Below are positions 1 through 8,267 of a stretch of DNA of 64,000 bases, one piece after another. Positions within the stretch are counted from its first letter, which is position 1. Each line of letters starts with the position of its first letter. The notes under the pieces are model-generated. The model was not told the origin of the DNA. It saw nothing but the letters and a program-made list of their open reading frames with translations, and ran no database searches. The position numbers and the translations under genes were made by a program. Source of the DNA: Sphingomonas hankookensis (GTDB lineage Bacteria; Pseudomonadota; Alphaproteobacteria; Sphingomonadales; Sphingomonadaceae); assembly GCF_022664465.1 (NCBI RefSeq), contig NZ_JAKREV010000001.1:1095840-1159839 (forward strand), in the 5' to 3' direction.

Positions 1-561
1 ATTGGCCGGCTGCAACGCGAACTGGCCGCATTGGGCCAACCGGCCAACCTGATCGTCGTCGCCGATCATGGCATGGCGGCGATCGCCAACGACCGGGTGA
101 TCGCGTTCGACCGGGTGGCGCCCGCCGACAGCTATCGCCTGATCGAAACCGGTCCCTATGCCGCGATCGAACCGATGCCGGGCAAGCAGGCCGGACTGGC
201 AACCGCGCTCGCCCGCCCGCATCCGCATATGCAATGCTGGCCCAAGGCGGCGATCCCGGCACGGCTACGCTACGGCACCAACCCGCGGGTCGCCTCGTTC
301 CTCTGTCTGGCGGAAATCGGATGGACGATCGCGCCGACCACCCCGACACGCCCGGTCACCGGTGGCGCGCATGGCTATGACGATGCCGCGCCGGAAATGC
401 AGGCGCTGTTCGTCGCCGGCGGCCCGGCCTTTCGTTCGGGCGTGACGCTGCCTGCGTTCCGCAATACCGCGATCCACCCGCTGCTGCGCCGCATCCTCGG
501 GCTCACCCCCGACCGGGCGCTCGACGGCGATTCGGGGATCGGTGCGACGGCACTGCGATAG
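1..561 (+). CDS. Nucleotide pyrophosphatase/phosphodiesterase family protein, 3' part
   Basis: This is the C-terminal 186 residues of an alkaline-phosphatase-superfamily enzyme; the reading frame is already open at base 1, so the start lies upstream. Two metal-site motifs are visible: VVADHGM near the beginning and GGAHGYDD about 100 residues later. These match the Asp/His zinc ligands of ectonucleotide pyrophosphatase/phosphodiesterases. The stretch MQALFVAGGPAF is also typical of that family. Such enzymes hydrolyse phosphodiester or pyrophosphate bonds and are usually periplasmic, but the signal peptide would be outside the window. The substrate cannot be read from this fragment. Confidence 0.8.
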   Translation: MGRLQRELAALGQPANLIVVADHGMAAIANDRVIAFDRVAPADSYRLIETGPYAAIEPMPGKQAGLATALARPHPHMQCWPKAAIPARLRYGTNPRVASFLCLAEIGWTIAPTTPTRPVTGGAHGYDDAAPEMQALFVAGGPAFRSGVTLPAFRNTAIHPLLRRILGLTPDRALDGDSGIGATALR

Positions 562-600
562 GGCTTGCGGAGCGACCCGTTTCGGGTTGAAACTGACAGC

Positions 601-1059
601 ATGCGCTATTTCGAAGACATCGCCGTCGGCGATACCGCCCGCTTCGGTTCCTACCCCGTCGATCGCGACGCGGTGATCGATTTCGCCCGGCAATATGATC
701 CACAGCCGTTCCACCTGTCGGATGAGGCGGCGGCGCAGACCCATTTCGGGCGCCTCGCCGCCAGTGGCTGGCACAGCTGCGCGATGACCATGGCGATGCT
801 GGTCGAACATTGGAACGCCGATCCGGTCGCCAGTCTGGGCGCCGCCGGAATCGACGAGTTGCGCTGGAAACGCCCGGTCTATCCCGGCGATACGTTGTCG
901 TGCGAAACCGAAGTGCTGTCGGCCAAACCGTCGAACAGCCGTCCGGAAATGGGCAGCGTCGCCAGCAAGGTGACCGTCCGCAATCAGGACGATCAGGTCG
1001 TGGTGACCTTCATCTCGCTCGCGCTGATCGCCACTAGGGCAGGCGCGACGAAGGGCTAG
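601..1059 (+). CDS. MaoC family dehydratase (hot-dog fold)
   Basis: A 152-residue single hot-dog domain of the MaoC/R-hydratase type. The motif YDPQPFHLSDEAA near residues 30-42 carries the Asp/His pair expected of enoyl-CoA hydratase 2 enzymes, and the following GRLAASGWH segment is also characteristic. Such proteins hydrate or dehydrate acyl-CoA thioesters in the cytoplasm. An upstream TTG at 565 is in frame, but the ATG at 601 begins the conserved MRYFEDIAVGD segment and is preferred. It follows the phosphodiesterase gene by 39 bases and may be co-transcribed with it. The acyl substrate is unknown. Confidence 0.85.
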   Translation: MRYFEDIAVGDTARFGSYPVDRDAVIDFARQYDPQPFHLSDEAAAQTHFGRLAASGWHSCAMTMAMLVEHWNADPVASLGAAGIDELRWKRPVYPGDTLSCETEVLSAKPSNSRPEMGSVASKVTVRNQDDQVVVTFISLALIATRAGATKG

Positions 1060-1175
1060 CTTCGATCCAAGTTCGCCGAAGCCGAAGGGATTTCAACAGA
1101 ACACGACGCGTTTCGGGCGGTCGTGCCCTGCGGAAGCGGGGGTACGCGCTGGCAGTCGATCCGCCCTGATCCCGA

Positions 1176-1946
1176 TCAGTTCGGACGGCGGCCACCCCGT
1201 CCGCCGCCGCCACGCGGTCCACGCCCCTCGCCACCTCGAAATGCACCCGGGTTTCCACCGATCCGCTCGGGCCGGTTGAAGCCGCGGCTGGCACCGGCAT
1301 CCGGGCGACCGGGAACCGCCGACTGGCTGCTGCCACGCGGCACGTTCTGGAACCCGCGACGCCCGTCAAAGCCGGGCCGCGCTTGCCCCGGCACCGCATC
1401 GGGCCGGTTGCCACGCCATTCGCCGCGCGGACGGTCGCCGATATTCGGGCGTCCATCGCCGACCCCCGCGCCCGGCCGATCGCGCCACCCGCCGGGGCGC
1501 CCCGGATAAGGCGACTGGCTGCTGCCGCGCGGGACATTCTGGAAGCCCGGACGATTGTCGAACCCTGGGCGACGATCCCCACGCCAGCCCGGCCGGTTCC
1601 AATTGTCCCAGCGGGGCCGCCCGCCACCCCAATCCCCGCGCCACTGGCTGCGACGCTGCTGCCAATAGAAGCGCTGGCGATCGTTCCAGCGGAATGGCCG
1701 ACGATAGCGGTCGTAGACATAATAGCCGGTGCCCGGATAATAATAGTCGCCGAACCAGCCCCAGTACGGATCGCCGAAACCGCCGCCAAAGCCGTCATAA
1801 TATCCGCCACCGAGACCGCCGCCATAATAGCCGGGCGAGGCATAGCCCACGCCGACCCCACCATAGCCGTAATCGCCATAGGCACAGGCTGAAGCCCCCG
1901 CCCCCATGGCCAAGGTCAACATGATCGCGCGAAGCCGATGAAACAT
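1176..1946 (-). CDS. Gly/Arg/Tyr-rich repeat lipoprotein
   Basis: A 256-residue protein with an N-terminal lipoprotein signal: a basic start, a hydrophobic stretch and the lipobox GASAC with Cys at residue 21. Mature residues 22-80 are Gly/Tyr-rich; the rest is Arg/Gly/Pro/Trp-rich. A unit containing GFQNVPRGSSQS followed by a PGRP turn occurs twice about 70 residues apart, so part of the gene is an internal duplication. The start at 1946 is preceded by a GGGAG ribosome site. It is probably anchored in the outer membrane or exposed in the periplasm. No enzyme domain is recognised. The arginine-rich composition could allow binding of acidic polymers, which is inference. Confidence 0.7.
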   Translation of the reverse strand: MFHRLRAIMLTLAMGAGASACAYGDYGYGGVGVGYASPGYYGGGLGGGYYDGFGGGFGDPYWGWFGDYYYPGTGYYVYDRYRRPFRWNDRQRFYWQQRRSQWRGDWGGGRPRWDNWNRPGWRGDRRPGFDNRPGFQNVPRGSSQSPYPGRPGGWRDRPGAGVGDGRPNIGDRPRGEWRGNRPDAVPGQARPGFDGRRGFQNVPRGSSQSAVPGRPDAGASRGFNRPERIGGNPGAFRGGEGRGPRGGGGRGGRRPN

Positions 1947-2170
1947 GGCGTTTGCTCCCGCTGGCGACGGGCTGCGGGCTCGGCGCCGAATTGGATGATG
2001 GACAAGCAACGGTCGGTCGCGACCGCTGGTTCCTGCACAGGCTGCAACGGGTACGCGCCCGTGCCTGAACGGGGGCTGTCCGGATCGCGCAGGTGGTTGA
2101 TCGTGCGCGGCTTTCGGTGGGGAAAGGATGCCGCCCTGCCTTCTGGCGTTTAATCCATCTGACCGAATCG

Positions 2171-2251
2171 TCCCCCCAGCGAAGGCTGGAGTCTCGAGCG
2201 GCTCTTGCCCCGTGCTATCACCGGAAGATCCCGGCCTTCGCTGGGATGACG
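2171..2251. repeat. Dispersed intergenic palindromic repeat, CCCAGC/GCTGGG family
   Basis: Two facing arms, CCCCAGCGAAGGCTGG and CGGCCTTCGCTGGGATGAC, flank a spacer of about 45 bases. The same layout recurs at 8130-8211 and 28770-28852, with shorter single-palindrome versions at 30806-30837 and 56067-56096. It is a REP-like intergenic element rather than a gene. Confidence 0.75.
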
Positions 2252-2332
2252 TCCAGTTCAAAATAGACGAAGTGGACCTCCAGGATAGTCGCCGACCACG
2301 TTGAGCGCTCGTTGCCGCCCGAAACGCCCTTA

Positions 2333-2416
2333 CGTCACCCCGGACTTGATCCGGGGTCTCGCTTTCTACTGTGGCCGGTGCAAGAATCGGGACCCCGGAT
2401 CTAGTCCGGGGTAACG
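2333..2416. repeat. Dispersed intergenic palindromic repeat, CCCCGGA/TCCGGGG family
   Basis: The arms GTCACCCCGGACTTGATCCGG and CGGATCTAGTCCGGGGTAACG bound a spacer that itself contains facing GGGTCTCGC and GGGACCCC-like segments. Close relatives lie at 8066-8094 and 34017-34103. It sits in a 785-base noncoding interval. Confidence 0.75.
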
Positions 2417-2486
2417 ATGGGCAGGCATCGACGATGTCGAGCGAGCGGCGACTTCCGGACCGAAACGCTGTGACTTGAGTCAACCC

Positions 2487-2666
2487 GAGCGGTCCGGCAC
2501 CGAGCCTACGAGCGAAGCACCGCTGTGTCCTGAGGTGCCATAGGAGGCGCTACAAACCACGGCGCATACCAGCCCCGCGTCGACACCGGCCCATACACCT
2601 CGGTGGAGGTCCGCGCCGACGTAAGTCCACCCGACAGGGTCCGAGCCAAGGCCCGATCGACCGCTC
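2487..2666 (+). ncRNA. Candidate 6S-like structured RNA
   Basis: A 180-base stretch with no plausible ORF is bounded by a perfect 8-base complement, GAGCGGTC at 2487-2494 and GACCGCTC at 2659-2666. Inside, CCTG and GGTG (2529-2537) can pair with CACC and CAGG (2628-2638), then CGTCG (2579-2583) with CGACG (2617-2621). The tip is an ACCTC-GGTG-GAGGT hairpin at 2597-2610. This nested rod with internal loops and its length match 6S RNA, and the segment GTCCTGAGG followed by a CCACGGCGC block loosely resembles the 5' half of E. coli 6S RNA. The strand is chosen on that resemblance only. It could instead be another structured RNA. Confidence 0.38.
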
Positions 2667-2731
2667 TAACCGGTTGAAATACCGGCGCCGCGCCATCGGC
2701 TCCGACGCGCCTTACCCCGCGGCCGCCCGCC

Positions 2732-3283
2732 TCAATGCCCCGGAAACGCGACCAACGCCGACACCGCGATCCCGTCGGCCCTGAGCGCCGCCGCGCCGCC
2801 CAGATCGGGCAGATCGATCGCGAACGCCGCCTGCTCGACCGTGGCCCCCGCCTTGCGGAGCAACCGCACCGCGGCCCGCGCGGTGCCGCCGGTGGCGATC
2901 AGGTCGTCGACCAGCAGCACCCGTGCACCGGGCGCACAGGCATCGGCGTGGATCGCGATCCGATCGGTGCCATATTCCAGTGCGTAGTCTTCGGCGATGG
3001 TCGCGCCGGGCAACTTGCCGTCCTTTCGGATCAGCAGCACGCCGGCCCCCAGCGCCAGCGCGACGGCCGGCGCGAACACGAACCCGCGTGCCTCGATCCC
3101 CGCGACCAGATCGATCGGTCCCATGACCGCCGCGACCATGCCCTCGACCGACAGGCGCAAACCTTCGGGATCGAGGATCAGTGTGGTGATGTCGCGAAAC
3201 TGGATGCCGGGCTTGGGAAAGTCCGGAATGGTACGGATACGTCGGGCAAGCTCTGCCGGCCCGACGCCATCCGTATCGCTCAA
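2732..3283 (-). CDS. apt: Adenine phosphoribosyltransferase
   Basis: A 183-residue type I phosphoribosyltransferase that converts adenine and PRPP to AMP in purine salvage. The family start IRTIPDFPKPGIQFRDIT and the PRPP-binding loop RVLLVDDLIATGGTA are both present, and the length is normal for Apt. The start is TTG, and its bases overlap the petC stop as TTGA, so translation is probably coupled to the cytochrome bc1 operon. A nearer-canonical start was not found in this frame. The link to pet genes is positional; no functional connection is implied by the sequence. Confidence 0.93.
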   Translation of the reverse strand: MSDTDGVGPAELARRIRTIPDFPKPGIQFRDITTLILDPEGLRLSVEGMVAAVMGPIDLVAGIEARGFVFAPAVALALGAGVLLIRKDGKLPGATIAEDYALEYGTDRIAIHADACAPGARVLLVDDLIATGGTARAAVRLLRKAGATVEQAAFAIDLPDLGGAAALRADGIAVSALVAFPGH

Positions 3284-4146
3284 TGCTTCATGCCCCGCCA
3301 GATATTGCGATAGGCACCGAACGCGAGACCGGTGAAGATCAGCAGGAAGATCACCGTCGCCAGACCCCAGGTGTGGCGCGTTTCCAGCTTCGGCTCGGCA
3401 GTCCAGGTCAGGAACGCCGACACGTCCTTCGCCATCTGGTCGACCGTCGCGCGCGTGCCGTCCTGATACTGGACCTGATCGGTCCCGGTCAGCGGCGGCG
3501 CCATAGCGAGGTTCAGCGTGGCGAAATAGCGGTTGAAGTGCAGGCCCGCAGGCGTCTTCGCATCGGGGAACTTCTTGAGCAGTTCCGCCGGCTGCGGGCC
3601 ATAGCCGGTCAGCAGCGAATACACATAGTCGGGGCCGTCGTCGCGCGCCTTGGTCATCAGCGACAGGTCGGGCGGCACCGCATTGTTGTTGGCGGCACGC
3701 GCGGCGACGTCGTTGGCGAACACCAGCGGGAAACGATCGGACGGCAGGTTCTTGCGCGTCGCCGCCTCGCCCGTTTCCGGGTTGACGCTGGGCTGTTCGA
3801 TCGCCCAGTCGGCGGCGATCGTCTTAACCTGGCCCTCGTCATAGCCCAGCGCCTCAAGGTCGCGGAACGACATCAGCCGGATCGAATGGCAGGCCGAACA
3901 GACTTCCTTGTAGACCTGGAACCCGCGCTGCAGCTGCTGCTTGTCGAACGTGCCGAACATGCCGGCCGACTGCAGCCCCGCGTCGCGCGGCTTGAGGTGG
4001 AACTCATGCTCCGCCGAATGGAGCGGCGTGTCGTTGATCATGCCGCTGACGGTCGAGAAGATGCCGAGCAGCAGCGCGAACAGGAAGCCTGCGCCGACGA
4101 CGAGGTTCAGGTTGCGGGCGAGAAAGCGGGAAGCGAAGGAGAGCAT
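3280..4146 (-). CDS. petC: Cytochrome c1 of the bc1 complex
   Basis: A 288-residue cytochrome c1. A membrane stretch at residues 15-36 precedes the haem c motif CSACH at residues 83-87. A later LNLAMAPPLTG segment supplies the probable Met axial ligand, and a C-terminal membrane anchor (LATVIFLLIFTGLAFG) ends near the terminus. In the bc1 complex it passes electrons from the Rieske centre to soluble or membrane-bound cytochrome c. The ATG at 4146 follows an AAGGGAAC ribosome site. An in-frame ATG lies 14 codons upstream but inside the petB end. It is the third gene of petABC and overlaps apt. Confidence 0.95.
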   Translation of the reverse strand: MLSFASRFLARNLNLVVGAGFLFALLLGIFSTVSGMINDTPLHSAEHEFHLKPRDAGLQSAGMFGTFDKQQLQRGFQVYKEVCSACHSIRLMSFRDLEALGYDEGQVKTIAADWAIEQPSVNPETGEAATRKNLPSDRFPLVFANDVAARAANNNAVPPDLSLMTKARDDGPDYVYSLLTGYGPQPAELLKKFPDAKTPAGLHFNRYFATLNLAMAPPLTGTDQVQYQDGTRATVDQMAKDVSAFLTWTAEPKLETRHTWGLATVIFLLIFTGLAFGAYRNIWRGMKH

Positions 4147-4156
4147 CGTTGTTCCC

Positions 4157-5467
4157 TTACTCGGCCGCGGCCGGCGAGGCATGGCCATGGGCGGCAGTCT
4201 GCGCAGGCGAGGTGCCGCCTTCGCCCTTCAGCACTGCTTCGGTGATCGAGTTGGGCAGCGGGCGCGGACGCTCCATCGCCGACACGATCGGCAGCACGAC
4301 CAGGAAGTGCGCGAAATAATATCCCGCCGCGATCTGGCTGGCGAGCACCGTACCCGGCGACGCTTCCGCCCCGCCGAGATAGCCCAGCACCAGCACGTCG
4401 AGCAGCAGCACGATCAGGAAGATGCGGTAGGTCGGGCGGTAGTTCGCCGACTTGACCGGCGACTTGTCCAGCCACGGCAGGAAGAACAGCAGCAGGATCG
4501 AGCCGAACATCGCCAGCACGCCCCACAGCTTCGCCGGGAAGATGAAGTCGACGGTGAACGCCTTCAGGATCGCGTAGAACGGCAGGAAATACCATTCGGG
4601 CACGATGTGCGCGGGCGTCGAGAGCGGGTTGGCCGGGATGTAGTTGTCCGGATGGCCCAACAGGTTCGGCGCGAAGAAGATGAGCGACGCGAACACGATC
4701 AGGAACACGCCGAGGCCGAAGCCGTCCTTCGCGGTGTAATAGGGGTGGAAGGGCACGGTATCCTGCGGCCCCTTCACCTCTACGCCGGTCGGGTTGTTCG
4801 AGCCGGGGATATGCAACGCCCAGATGTGCAGGATGATGACGCCCGCGATCACGAACGGCAGCAGATAATGGAGCGAGAAGAAGCGGTTGAGCGCGGCGTT
4901 GTCCGGCGCGTAACCACCCAGCAACCACACGCGGATCGTCTCGCCCACCCCCGGCAACGCCGAGAAGAAGCCGGTAATGACCTGCGCGCCCCAGAAGCTC
5001 ATCTGCCCCCAGGGGAGGACATAGCCCATGAACGCGGTGGCCATCATCAGCAGGAAGATGACGACGCCGAGCAGCCACACCATTTCGCGCGGCGCCTTGT
5101 ACGACCCGTAATAAATGCCGCGCGCGATATGGGTGTAGACGACGATGAAGAACATCGACGCGCCGTTGGCGTGGGCATAGCGGATGAACCAGCCCGACGG
5201 CACGTCGCGCATGATGCGCTCGACCGAATCGAACGCCACCGCGCCGTTGGCGGCATAATGCATCGCCAGCACGATGCCGGTGATGATCTGCACCGCGAGC
5301 GCGGCCCCGGCGAGCACGCCGAAGTTCCAGAAATAGTTGAGGTTGCGCGGCACCGGATAACCGGCGCCGACCGCGTTGTAGACCAACCGGGGAAGCGGCA
5401 GCTTCTCGTCCAGCCAGCGCATCAGCGGCTGTTTCGGTTCGTAATGCTTGGCCCAGGGGAAGCTCAT
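4157..5467 (-). CDS. petB: Cytochrome b of the bc1 complex
   Basis: A 436-residue polytopic cytochrome b with the expected eight or so membrane helices. Haem-ligand histidines are visible in the segments ending [12 protein letters not shown] and VVYTHIARG, and in [10 protein letters not shown] and ILHIWALH. The quinol-oxidation-site signature PEWY is present within [16 protein letters not shown]. It carries both b haems and the Qo and Qi sites of the complex. The gene lies 10 bases after petA and 10 bases before petC, so the three are one operon. Confidence 0.96.
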   Translation of the reverse strand: MSFPWAKHYEPKQPLMRWLDEKLPLPRLVYNAVGAGYPVPRNLNYFWNFGVLAGAALAVQIITGIVLAMHYAANGAVAFDSVERIMRDVPSGWFIRYAHANGASMFFIVVYTHIARGIYYGSYKAPREMVWLLGVVIFLLMMATAFMGYVLPWGQMSFWGAQVITGFFSALPGVGETIRVWLLGGYAPDNAALNRFFSLHYLLPFVIAGVIILHIWALHIPGSNNPTGVEVKGPQDTVPFHPYYTAKDGFGLGVFLIVFASLIFFAPNLLGHPDNYIPANPLSTPAHIVPEWYFLPFYAILKAFTVDFIFPAKLWGVLAMFGSILLLFFLPWLDKSPVKSANYRPTYRIFLIVLLLDVLVLGYLGGAEASPGTVLASQIAAGYYFAHFLVVLPIVSAMERPRPLPNSITEAVLKGEGGTSPAQTAAHGHASPAAAE

Positions 5468-5477
5468 GACTGTCTCC

Positions 5478-6062
5478 TCAGCCGACCGTCACGACGGTGT
5501 CGGACGTGAATGCATATTCGGGAACGTGCAGATTCTGCGGCGCAGGACCCGAACGAATACGCCCGGCGGTGTCGTAGGCCGACCCGTGGCACGGGCAGAA
5601 ATAGCCGCCGAACGGCCCCTTGTTCTCGCCCTCGCCCGCGCCCAGCGGCACGCAGCCGAGATGGGTGCAGACGCCCAGCGTGATCAGCCAGTTGGTCTTG
5701 CCGGTCTTGGTGCGCTCTTCCAGCGTCTGCGGATCGCGCAGATCGGCGAGCGACACCGCGTCCGCCTCGGCGATTTCCTTCGGCGTCAGGTTGCGCACGA
5801 ACAGCGGCTGTTTGCGGAACGTCGCCTTGATCGCCTGTCCCGGCTCGATCGCCGACAGGTCAATTTCGGTCGTCGACAGCGCCAGCGTATCGGCCGCCGG
5901 CGACATCTGGTTGATGAGCGGCAGCGCGATCACGCCCGCGCCGACGCCGGCGAACGCCACCGCGCCGATCGACAGATAGTCGCGCCTGCGGGGATTGTCC
6001 GGCCCGGCGTCCAGCGCAGATGCGCCGCCTGCGGGTACGTGCTGATCGTCGTCAGTCGCCAT
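5478..6062 (-). CDS. petA: Ubiquinol-cytochrome c reductase Rieske iron-sulfur subunit
   Basis: A 194-residue Rieske protein. A basic segment PDNPRRRDY (residues 21-29) precedes one membrane span, consistent with Tat-dependent insertion. The [2Fe-2S] ligands lie in CTHLGC (Cys132, His134; disulfide Cys137) and CPCHGS (Cys156, His159; disulfide Cys158). It takes electrons from ubiquinol at the Qo site. It is the first gene of the pet operon, and a perfect palindrome (6081-6096) lies about 19 bases upstream of its start. Confidence 0.96.
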   Translation of the reverse strand: MATDDDQHVPAGGASALDAGPDNPRRRDYLSIGAVAFAGVGAGVIALPLINQMSPAADTLALSTTEIDLSAIEPGQAIKATFRKQPLFVRNLTPKEIAEADAVSLADLRDPQTLEERTKTGKTNWLITLGVCTHLGCVPLGAGEGENKGPFGGYFCPCHGSAYDTAGRIRSGPAPQNLHVPEYAFTSDTVVTVG

Positions 6063-6080
6063 TCAACAGCCCTTGTCGTC

Positions 6081-6096
6081 GGACGCATATGCGTCC
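6081..6096. promoter_or_regulatory. 16-bp perfect palindrome upstream of petA
   Basis: The sequence GGACGCATATGCGTCC is a perfect inverted repeat 18 bases upstream of the petA start, in the intergenic region shared with the divergent cyclophilin gene. It could be an operator for a dimeric regulator or form a hairpin in the petA leader. No matching regulator is identifiable. Confidence 0.4.
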
Positions 6097-6313
6097 TGCC
6101 CCTCTCCGGTCGCCTTCGGTTGAGGCGACGCCGGACCGATCGGTTTTTCGTCCAGTCACACGGGTGATAGCCGGGCGTTCGACCGTTTGCCAATCCCTTT
6201 TGCCGTATCATGGCGTTCGGCGGCCATGACATGTTCAGATTGGCGCAAGCCGCGACATGGTCTATGCGCCCCCGTCTGCACCTTCGTGTTCCCTCGCGCA
6301 TCCCGGGAAGTTC

Positions 6314-6997
6314 ATGCGTCGTCTCGCTATCCTGCTCGCTCTCATCGCCTCGTTCTTCGCGCTTCCTGCCCTGGCGCAGGTCATCGACGTGCCCGGACGC
6401 GAGCCGCCGCCGTCGACCACCGATACGCGCAACTTGTGGATTCTCGACCTGTCGACCGGCGGGCGGGTAACGATCTGGCTGCGTCCCGACGTCGCGCCCA
6501 AGATGGTGTCGCGGATCAAGACGCTGACCCGCGACAAATTCTACGACGGCCTCGCCTTTCACCGCGTGATCGACGGGTTCATGGCGCAGGGCGGCGATCC
6601 CGATGGCGACGGCACCGGCGGATCGAAGCTGCCGAACGTCGACAAGGAGTTCAACTACCTGCCGCACGTCCGCGGCGCGGTGGCCGCGGCACGCGCGCAG
6701 GACGAAAACAGTGCGAACAGCCAGTTCTACATCATGCTCGCCCCGCGCCTCGCGCTCGACAAGAAGTACACGGTGTTCGGGCGGGTGATCAGCGGCATGC
6801 AATATGTCGACACGATCGAACGCGGCGAGCCGCCGGCGAACCCGTCGCGCATCGTCCACGCCTATATCGCCAGCGACAATCCCCCGCCCTACCAGGCCGC
6901 GGCACCGGTCGCGTTGCCCGAAACGGTCGCGCCGCTGCCCGCCACCACGCCGCGTACGTCCGCGCCGCGCGCCGCCCAGCCCGCCCGCCCGCGCTAA
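6314..6997 (+). CDS. Secreted peptidyl-prolyl cis-trans isomerase, cyclophilin type
   Basis: A 227-residue cyclophilin with a clear signal peptide (MRRLAILLALIASFFALPALAQ), hence periplasmic. The cyclophilin core starts with a segment that lacks transport or lipid motifs and contains FYDGLAFHRVIDGFMAQGGD, including the catalytic-region Arg, then NSQFYIM. It catalyses proline isomerisation during protein folding. A Pro/Ala-rich tail follows the domain. An in-frame ATG at 6257 would add 19 residues and spoil the signal peptide, and GGGAAG precedes 6314, so 6314 is chosen. It lies 15 bases before queA. Confidence 0.9.
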   Translation: MRRLAILLALIASFFALPALAQVIDVPGREPPPSTTDTRNLWILDLSTGGRVTIWLRPDVAPKMVSRIKTLTRDKFYDGLAFHRVIDGFMAQGGDPDGDGTGGSKLPNVDKEFNYLPHVRGAVAAARAQDENSANSQFYIMLAPRLALDKKYTVFGRVISGMQYVDTIERGEPPANPSRIVHAYIASDNPPPYQAAAPVALPETVAPLPATTPRTSAPRAAQPARPR

Positions 6998-7012
6998 GGC
7001 ACAACGCCACCG

Positions 7013-8050
7013 ATGCACGTCGACCTGTTCGACTTCGAACTGCCGAACGACCATATCGCGCTGCGCCCGGCGTCCCCGCGCGATGCGGCGCGGATGCTGG
7101 TGTTGAACGGCGATGCGACGCTCGACCGCGGCGTCGCCGACCTGCCCGACTGCCTGCGCCCCGGCGACCTGTTGGTGTTCAACGACACGCGGGTGATCCC
7201 GGCGCAGCTCGAGGGCAAGCGCGGCGATGCGACGATCGGCGCGACGCTGCACAAGCGCGAGGGGCCACGCCGCTGGCGCGCCTTCGTTCGCAATGCGCGG
7301 CGGCTGCGCGACGGCGACAGCATCGATTTCGGCGCCGGCGTCATCGCGATCGCGGGTGACAAGGGGGAGGACGGCAGCGTCGCACTCGATTTTCAGGGCG
7401 ATGCGCCGGTCGAACTACTGCTCGAACGCGCCGGCCGCATGCCGTTGCCGCCCTATATCGCGTCCAAGCGCGGCGGGGCCGATGCGCGCGATGCCGAGGA
7501 TTACCAGACGCTGTTCGCGCGCGAAGCGGGTGCCGTCGCCGCGCCGACCGCGGCGCTGCACTTCACGCCGGGGTTGATGGCGGCGCTCACGGCGGCGGGG
7601 ATCGGCCATGCCACGCTGACGCTGCATGTCGGTGCGGGCACCTTCCTGCCGGTCAAGGCCGAGGATACCGACGACCACCGGATGCATGCCGAATGGGGCC
7701 GGATCGACGCTGCGACCGCCGACCGGCTGAACGCGGTCCGTGCCGCCGGCGGACGGGTGATCGCGGTCGGCACCACCAGCCTGCGCCTGATCGAGAGTGC
7801 CTGCGACGCCGACGGACGGGTGCGGCCGTTCGAGGGCGACACCGCGATCTTCATCACGCCCGGTTATCGATTCCGGGGCATCGACGGGCTGATGACCAAT
7901 TTCCACCTGCCGAAGTCGACGCTGTTCATGCTGGTGTCGGCGCTGATGGGGCGCGAGCGGATGCAGGCGGCGTATGCGCATGCGATCGCGCAGGGGTATC
8001 GGTTCTATTCCTACGGCGACGCGAGCCTGTTGCTGCCGCGATCGGGCTAG
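7013..8050 (+). CDS. queA: S-adenosylmethionine:tRNA ribosyltransferase-isomerase
   Basis: A 345-residue QueA, of normal family length. It transfers and isomerises the ribosyl part of SAM onto preQ1-modified tRNA to give epoxyqueuosine. Family hallmarks are [16 protein letters not shown] text at residues 45-56 ([12 protein letters not shown]), [14 protein letters not shown] text ([10 protein letters not shown]), and the C-terminal [17 protein letters not shown]. The gene follows the cyclophilin closely and ends 217 bases before glmS, which faces it. Confidence 0.96.
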   Translation: MHVDLFDFELPNDHIALRPASPRDAARMLVLNGDATLDRGVADLPDCLRPGDLLVFNDTRVIPAQLEGKRGDATIGATLHKREGPRRWRAFVRNARRLRDGDSIDFGAGVIAIAGDKGEDGSVALDFQGDAPVELLLERAGRMPLPPYIASKRGGADARDAEDYQTLFAREAGAVAAPTAALHFTPGLMAALTAAGIGHATLTLHVGAGTFLPVKAEDTDDHRMHAEWGRIDAATADRLNAVRAAGGRVIAVGTTSLRLIESACDADGRVRPFEGDTAIFITPGYRFRGIDGLMTNFHLPKSTLFMLVSALMGRERMQAAYAHAIAQGYRFYSYGDASLLLPRSG

Positions 8051-8065
8051 GCGTGCCATCTGAAA

Positions 8066-8094
8066 CGTCACCCCGGGCTTGACCCGGGGTGATG
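8066..8094. repeat. Short palindromic repeat, CCCCGG family
   Basis: The palindrome ACCCCGGGCTTGACCCGGGG with flanking GTC and GATG lies 15 bases downstream of queA. It is the single-arm form of the element at 2333-2416 and may also act as a bidirectional transcription stop between convergent genes. Confidence 0.65.
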
Positions 8095-8129
8095 GAATTG
8101 GTGAGCTTATCGAGTCAATTCGTCTGGGT

Positions 8130-8211
8130 GTCGCCCCAGCGAAGGCTGGGGCCTCTCGCGGCTTCTGCCGCGCGTTGTCACCGGGAGATCCCAGCCTGCG
8201 CTGGGATGACG
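8130..8211. repeat. Dispersed intergenic palindromic repeat, CCCAGC/GCTGGG family
   Basis: The arms GCCCCAGCGAAGGCTGGGG and CCCAGCCTGCGCTGGGATGAC are each self-complementary and enclose a GC-rich spacer. The element closely resembles 2171-2251 and 28770-28852 and fills the interval between convergent queA and glmS. Confidence 0.75.
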
Positions 8212-8267
8212 CTTGGGGCAGCGGGCTGGATCGGACCCACGCGAGCCCGATCCACGTCCGCGCCCGA

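Noticed and set aside
2171..2416. Palindromic repeats as a CRISPR array
   Set aside because: The units are self-complementary, differ in sequence and are not regularly spaced with unique spacers; they recur singly at other intergenic sites.
3941..5509. A plus-strand open frame of about 522 codons opposite petB
   Set aside because: Antisense shadow with compositional bias and no motifs; petB has all haem ligands and PEWY.
6257..6313. An upstream ATG as the start of the cyclophilin gene
   Set aside because: It would add 19 residues in front of a perfect signal peptide, and the ribosome site lies before 6314.
8066..8267. A glmS leader ribozyme or other riboswitch near glmS
   Set aside because: This interval lies downstream of glmS, and glmS ribozymes are not known from Proteobacteria. 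The sequence is explained by two palindromic repeats.
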